Below are positions 62,324-64,000 of a stretch of 64,000 bases of DNA, piece after piece. The translations under genes and the position numbers were made by a program. Positions within the stretch are counted from its first letter, which is position 1; the number at the start of each line of letters is the position of its first letter. Below the pieces are notes generated by a model, which worked only from the letters and a program-made list of their open reading frames with translations, was not told where the DNA came from and did no database searches. Source of the DNA: Bacillus sp. AFS006103 (GTDB lineage: Bacteria > Bacillota > Bacilli > Bacillales > Cytobacillaceae); contig NTXX01000003.1 in assembly GCA_002559145.1 (NCBI GenBank), forward strand, positions 1 through 64,000, given 5' to 3'.

Positions 62324-62743
62324 GTGAATAGTGATTTTACGATAGCCGTCCATAGTTTAGTTTATCTAGCATATTTACCAGATCATATGGCTAGCAGTGA
62401 GTCAATCGCTACCAATGTTTGTACCAATGCGGCGCGGATTCGCAAGATCATGAGCTGTTTGCGCAATCATGGGTTTGTTAGGACTAAAGAAGGGATTGGC
62501 GGTGGATATATTCTCGACTGTAACTCTCAAGAGGTTTCATTGGCAGATATTTATCGTACCGTTTCACGCGGAAGCCTGAAACCGAATTGGTGCACAGGTG
62601 ATCCAGAGCAAAAATGTATTATATCGTCAAATACACAGGTTGTTATGGATCAAATATTCAATGATGCTGAATTGTATTTTGAAAAATATTTAGAGAATAT
62701 TACCCTCAGTTCGGTTCTAGAAAAAATTAAACATTGTCCATAA
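62324..62743 (+). CDS. Rrf2-family transcriptional regulator, SaiR-like, paralogue 2
   Basis: A 139-residue paralogue of the regulator at 47298: MNSDFTIAVHSLVYLAYL, NAARIRKIMSCLRNHGFVRTKEGIGGGYIL, and a sensor loop NWCTGDPEQKC with two cysteines. It carries additional cysteines (CTNAARI region, MSCLR, DCN, and CP at the C-terminus) that paralogue 1 lacks, so its chemistry may differ. The start is GTG 62324 after GAGGAGG. An IDEAL-domain gene follows, with thioredoxin and a flavin oxidoreductase beyond. Confidence 0.9.
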   Translation: MNSDFTIAVHSLVYLAYLPDHMASSESIATNVCTNAARIRKIMSCLRNHGFVRTKEGIGGGYILDCNSQEVSLADIYRTVSRGSLKPNWCTGDPEQKCIISSNTQVVMDQIFNDAELYFEKYLENITLSSVLEKIKHCP

Positions 62744-62764
62744 TTTAGTTTTTTCTTTTCTTTA

Positions 62765-62788
62765 TACTGTATATTATTTTATTACAGT
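62765..62788. promoter_or_regulatory. Shared operator variant between Rrf2 gene 2 and IDEAL gene 2
   Basis: TACTGTAT-N9-TTACAGT, with the same half-site spacing as the other copies and near-perfect dyad symmetry (ATACTGTA / TACAGTAT). Confidence 0.6.
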
Positions 62789-62828
62789 ATATTGCGATAT
62801 GGATGATAAACTTTTTTCATTAAAACCA

Positions 62829-62852
62829 AACTGTAACTTTTTCTATAACATT
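62829..62852 (+). promoter_or_regulatory. Shared operator upstream of IDEAL gene 2
   Basis: AACTGTAA-N9-TAACATT, one mismatch in the second half-site. It ends just before the AAGGAG binding site of the IDEAL-domain gene, so a bound repressor would block transcription in the early leader. Confidence 0.6.
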
Positions 62853-62864
62853 TAAGGAGTGTAG

Positions 62865-63257
62865 ATGACGATGGCCGATAAGTATCAATTTGAATATGGA
62901 GATTGGGTCCAGGGGAGGTCCAGGGATGGTGAACTAATTCATGGATATGTTGAAACCGTTGACTCCATTCAAGAACTTGTAAAAGTAAACGTGGTCGAAT
63001 GTGATAATGAAAAAGCGATTGGCAAGTCGATTTGGCTCCATCATAAATCGGCAGAAAAGTTGCTTGATCTAACAGTTAATGAGGAAAGTCAGCTATTACC
63101 ATTAATCGATCTGGCTCTACAATCAAATGATGAGCATTGGTTCATGGAATTATCAACGAAATTAGCAGCTATTAAAAAAATATCAAAAGTGAAAAACATG
63201 AAACATGAATTTCTAATTAGCGGAAATAGAATGAAGAATTTTGATGTAAAAAGGTAA
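62865..63257 (+). CDS. IDEAL-domain protein, paralogue 2
   Basis: A 130-residue paralogue of the gene at 47819: N-terminal YGDWVQGRSRDGELIHGYVETV, then IWLHHKSAEKL, then the IDEAL part LLPLIDLALQSNDEHWFMELS. It has a longer, basic C-terminal tail (SGNRMKNFDVKR) than paralogue 1. ATG 62865 is 5 nt after AAGGAG. The gene order Rrf2 then IDEAL is kept in both modules, so the two proteins probably work together or respond to the same signal. Confidence 0.78.
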   Translation: MTMADKYQFEYGDWVQGRSRDGELIHGYVETVDSIQELVKVNVVECDNEKAIGKSIWLHHKSAEKLLDLTVNEESQLLPLIDLALQSNDEHWFMELSTKLAAIKKISKVKNMKHEFLISGNRMKNFDVKR

Positions 63258-63334
63258 TTTTCCACTATTCGTCTGAGAGTACAATAAAGTTTTTTTAAAA
63301 ATATAAAATGATAATGATAATGGAGGAATAAATA

Positions 63335-63649
63335 ATGGCTATTTCACACGTAACAGATCAAACTTTTGCTACAGAAATCAAAGAAGGATTGATTTTGGTA
63401 GATTTTTGGGCTCCTTGGTGCGGCCCTTGTAAAATGATTGCACCTGTGTTGGAGGAAATCGATGCTGAAATGAGTGATAAAGTGGGGATTATCAAACTGA
63501 ATGTTGATGAGAACCCGGAAACAACCAAATCATTGGGTGTCATGAGTATTCCAACGTTAATTCTTTACAAAGACGGTGTTGAAGTAGATAAGGTGATTGG
63601 CTTCCAACCAAAAGATGCGTTAACAGAATTAATATTAAAGCACTCTTAA
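63335..63649 (+). CDS. Thioredoxin
   Basis: A 104-residue thioredoxin with the active site Trp28-Cys29-Gly-Pro-Cys32 in VDFWAPWCGPCKMIAP, and the cis-proline loop SIPTLILYKDG. The whole protein is the thioredoxin fold, cytosolic. AATGGAGG precedes its ATG. It is not necessarily the main TrxA of the cell: its position after an Rrf2/IDEAL module suggests a stress-induced copy. GATAATGATAATG just upstream looks like part of a Fur-type box, but is only a partial match. Confidence 0.92.
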   Translation: MAISHVTDQTFATEIKEGLILVDFWAPWCGPCKMIAPVLEEIDAEMSDKVGIIKLNVDENPETTKSLGVMSIPTLILYKDGVEVDKVIGFQPKDALTELILKHS

Positions 63650-63700
63650 TCTGAAGGAATTTGCTTTGATTGAAACGGTAAACTATAGAATGAAGTTGTC

Positions 63701-63729
63701 AGTGGGCAGAGAAAAATTTTGCCTACTTT
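63701..63729 (+). terminator. Terminator after thioredoxin
   Basis: AGTGGGCA pairs with TGCCTACT (one G-T), then TTACC. Modest stem with a weak T tract. Confidence 0.55.
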
Positions 63730-63759
63730 ACCTAATGAACTAGGCGGAGGAATAAAGAC

Positions 63760-64000
63760 ATGTTAAATGAAAACTATGCACCCTTATTTAAGTCCTATAC
63801 GATAGGAAAAGGGATCCAATTAAAAAATCGTATTGTCATGGCACCGATGACAAATTGGTCATCCCATCCTGACGGGAACGTCACAGATGCGGAGGTCAAG
63901 TACTATCAACGACGTTCCAATGGTGTTGGAATGGTCATAACCGCATGTACCAATGTGACCAGGAATGGAAAAGGATTTCATGGTGAATTTGCTGGAGACC
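63760..64000 (+). CDS. Old Yellow Enzyme family flavin oxidoreductase, cut by window edge
   Basis: The first 80 residues of an FMN-dependent oxidoreductase: LFKSYTIGKGIQLKNRIVMA, then PMTNWSSHPDGNVTDAEVKY and YQRRSNGVGMVITACTNV. The cysteine in VITACTNV takes the place of the usual E or G near the flavin. GGCGGAGG precedes the ATG. It is of the group close to NemA/YqjM-like reductases and differs from the gene at 1441. Following thioredoxin, it completes a thiol/electrophile-type neighbourhood. Confidence 0.9.
   Translation, partial: MLNENYAPLFKSYTIGKGIQLKNRIVMAPMTNWSSHPDGNVTDAEVKYYQRRSNGVGMVITACTNVTRNGKGFHGEFAGD

Noticed and set aside
63309..63323. Fur box before thioredoxin
   Set aside because: GATAATGATAATG matches only two hexamers, and it is so close to the ribosome binding site that the purine run alone may explain it. 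Kept as a remark only.

Overview
The window is AT-rich DNA with strong purine-rich ribosome binding sites and many ATG/GTG/TTG starts. It carries genes typical of aerobic spore-forming Bacillaceae: lutABC, a ykkCD pair under a guanidine riboswitch, an Spx paralogue, IDEAL-domain proteins, DUF3231 proteins and a YjcZ-type peptide. A soil Bacillus or Neobacillus-like chromosome is the best reading. The gene content looks like ordinary accessory chromosome; no phage, plasmid origin, CRISPR array, rRNA or tRNA was seen.

Layout. 0-17 kb is metabolic: an edge-truncated D-lactate dehydrogenase (dld), an Old Yellow Enzyme, a secreted subtilase, two collapsed pseudogenes joined by a deletion, a GDSL hydrolase, a DoxX-like membrane protein, a WYL regulator with two small partner genes, the guanidine-I riboswitch with SMR exporters, lutABC and an argininosuccinate-lyase paralogue. 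17-30 kb is a secreted protease block: a secreted BsuPI/Gmad2 protein, a 1165-residue subtilase and a 2659-residue subtilase with dockerin-like, HID-like and InlB-type repeats. 30-38 kb holds regulators, a seven-repeat RCC1-like propeller, and hutH plus a permease behind a leader with an attenuator. 38-46 kb mixes single enzymes (methyltransferase, small alarmone hydrolase, metallo-hydrolase, GH3 lipoprotein), tandem DUF3231 genes and several gene fragments. 46-48 kb and 62-64 kb hold two paralogous redox modules. 48-61 kb holds a YhgE-like exporter, an esterase/ATP-grasp/esterase operon, a TehA-like protein, an RQC-minor protein, a small XRE operon, an ABC transporter and an alcohol dehydrogenase.

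How the genes work together. Lactate use is represented by dld (with a cre-like site) and lutABC. Extracellular proteolysis is represented by three intact subtilases, one subtilase fragment and a possible secreted inhibitor. The most interesting signal is a shared operator, [A/T]ACTGTAA-N9-TTACA[G/T]T (allowing one or two mismatches), found six times with the same 9-bp spacer upstream of an spx-like gene, two Rrf2 regulators and two IDEAL-domain genes. In two cases it overlaps a recognisable sigma-A promoter. One module contains the Spx paralogue; the other is next to thioredoxin and an Old Yellow Enzyme. I infer a thiol or electrophile stress regulon run by duplicated SaiR-like Rrf2 repressors.

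The window also holds much decay and small-repeat activity: a MITE-like element in two inverted copies, a frameshifted FbpA-like gene and a second copy of its tail, a duplicated piece of the metallo-hydrolase gene, and a sigma-54-activator/saccharopine-dehydrogenase deletion scar.
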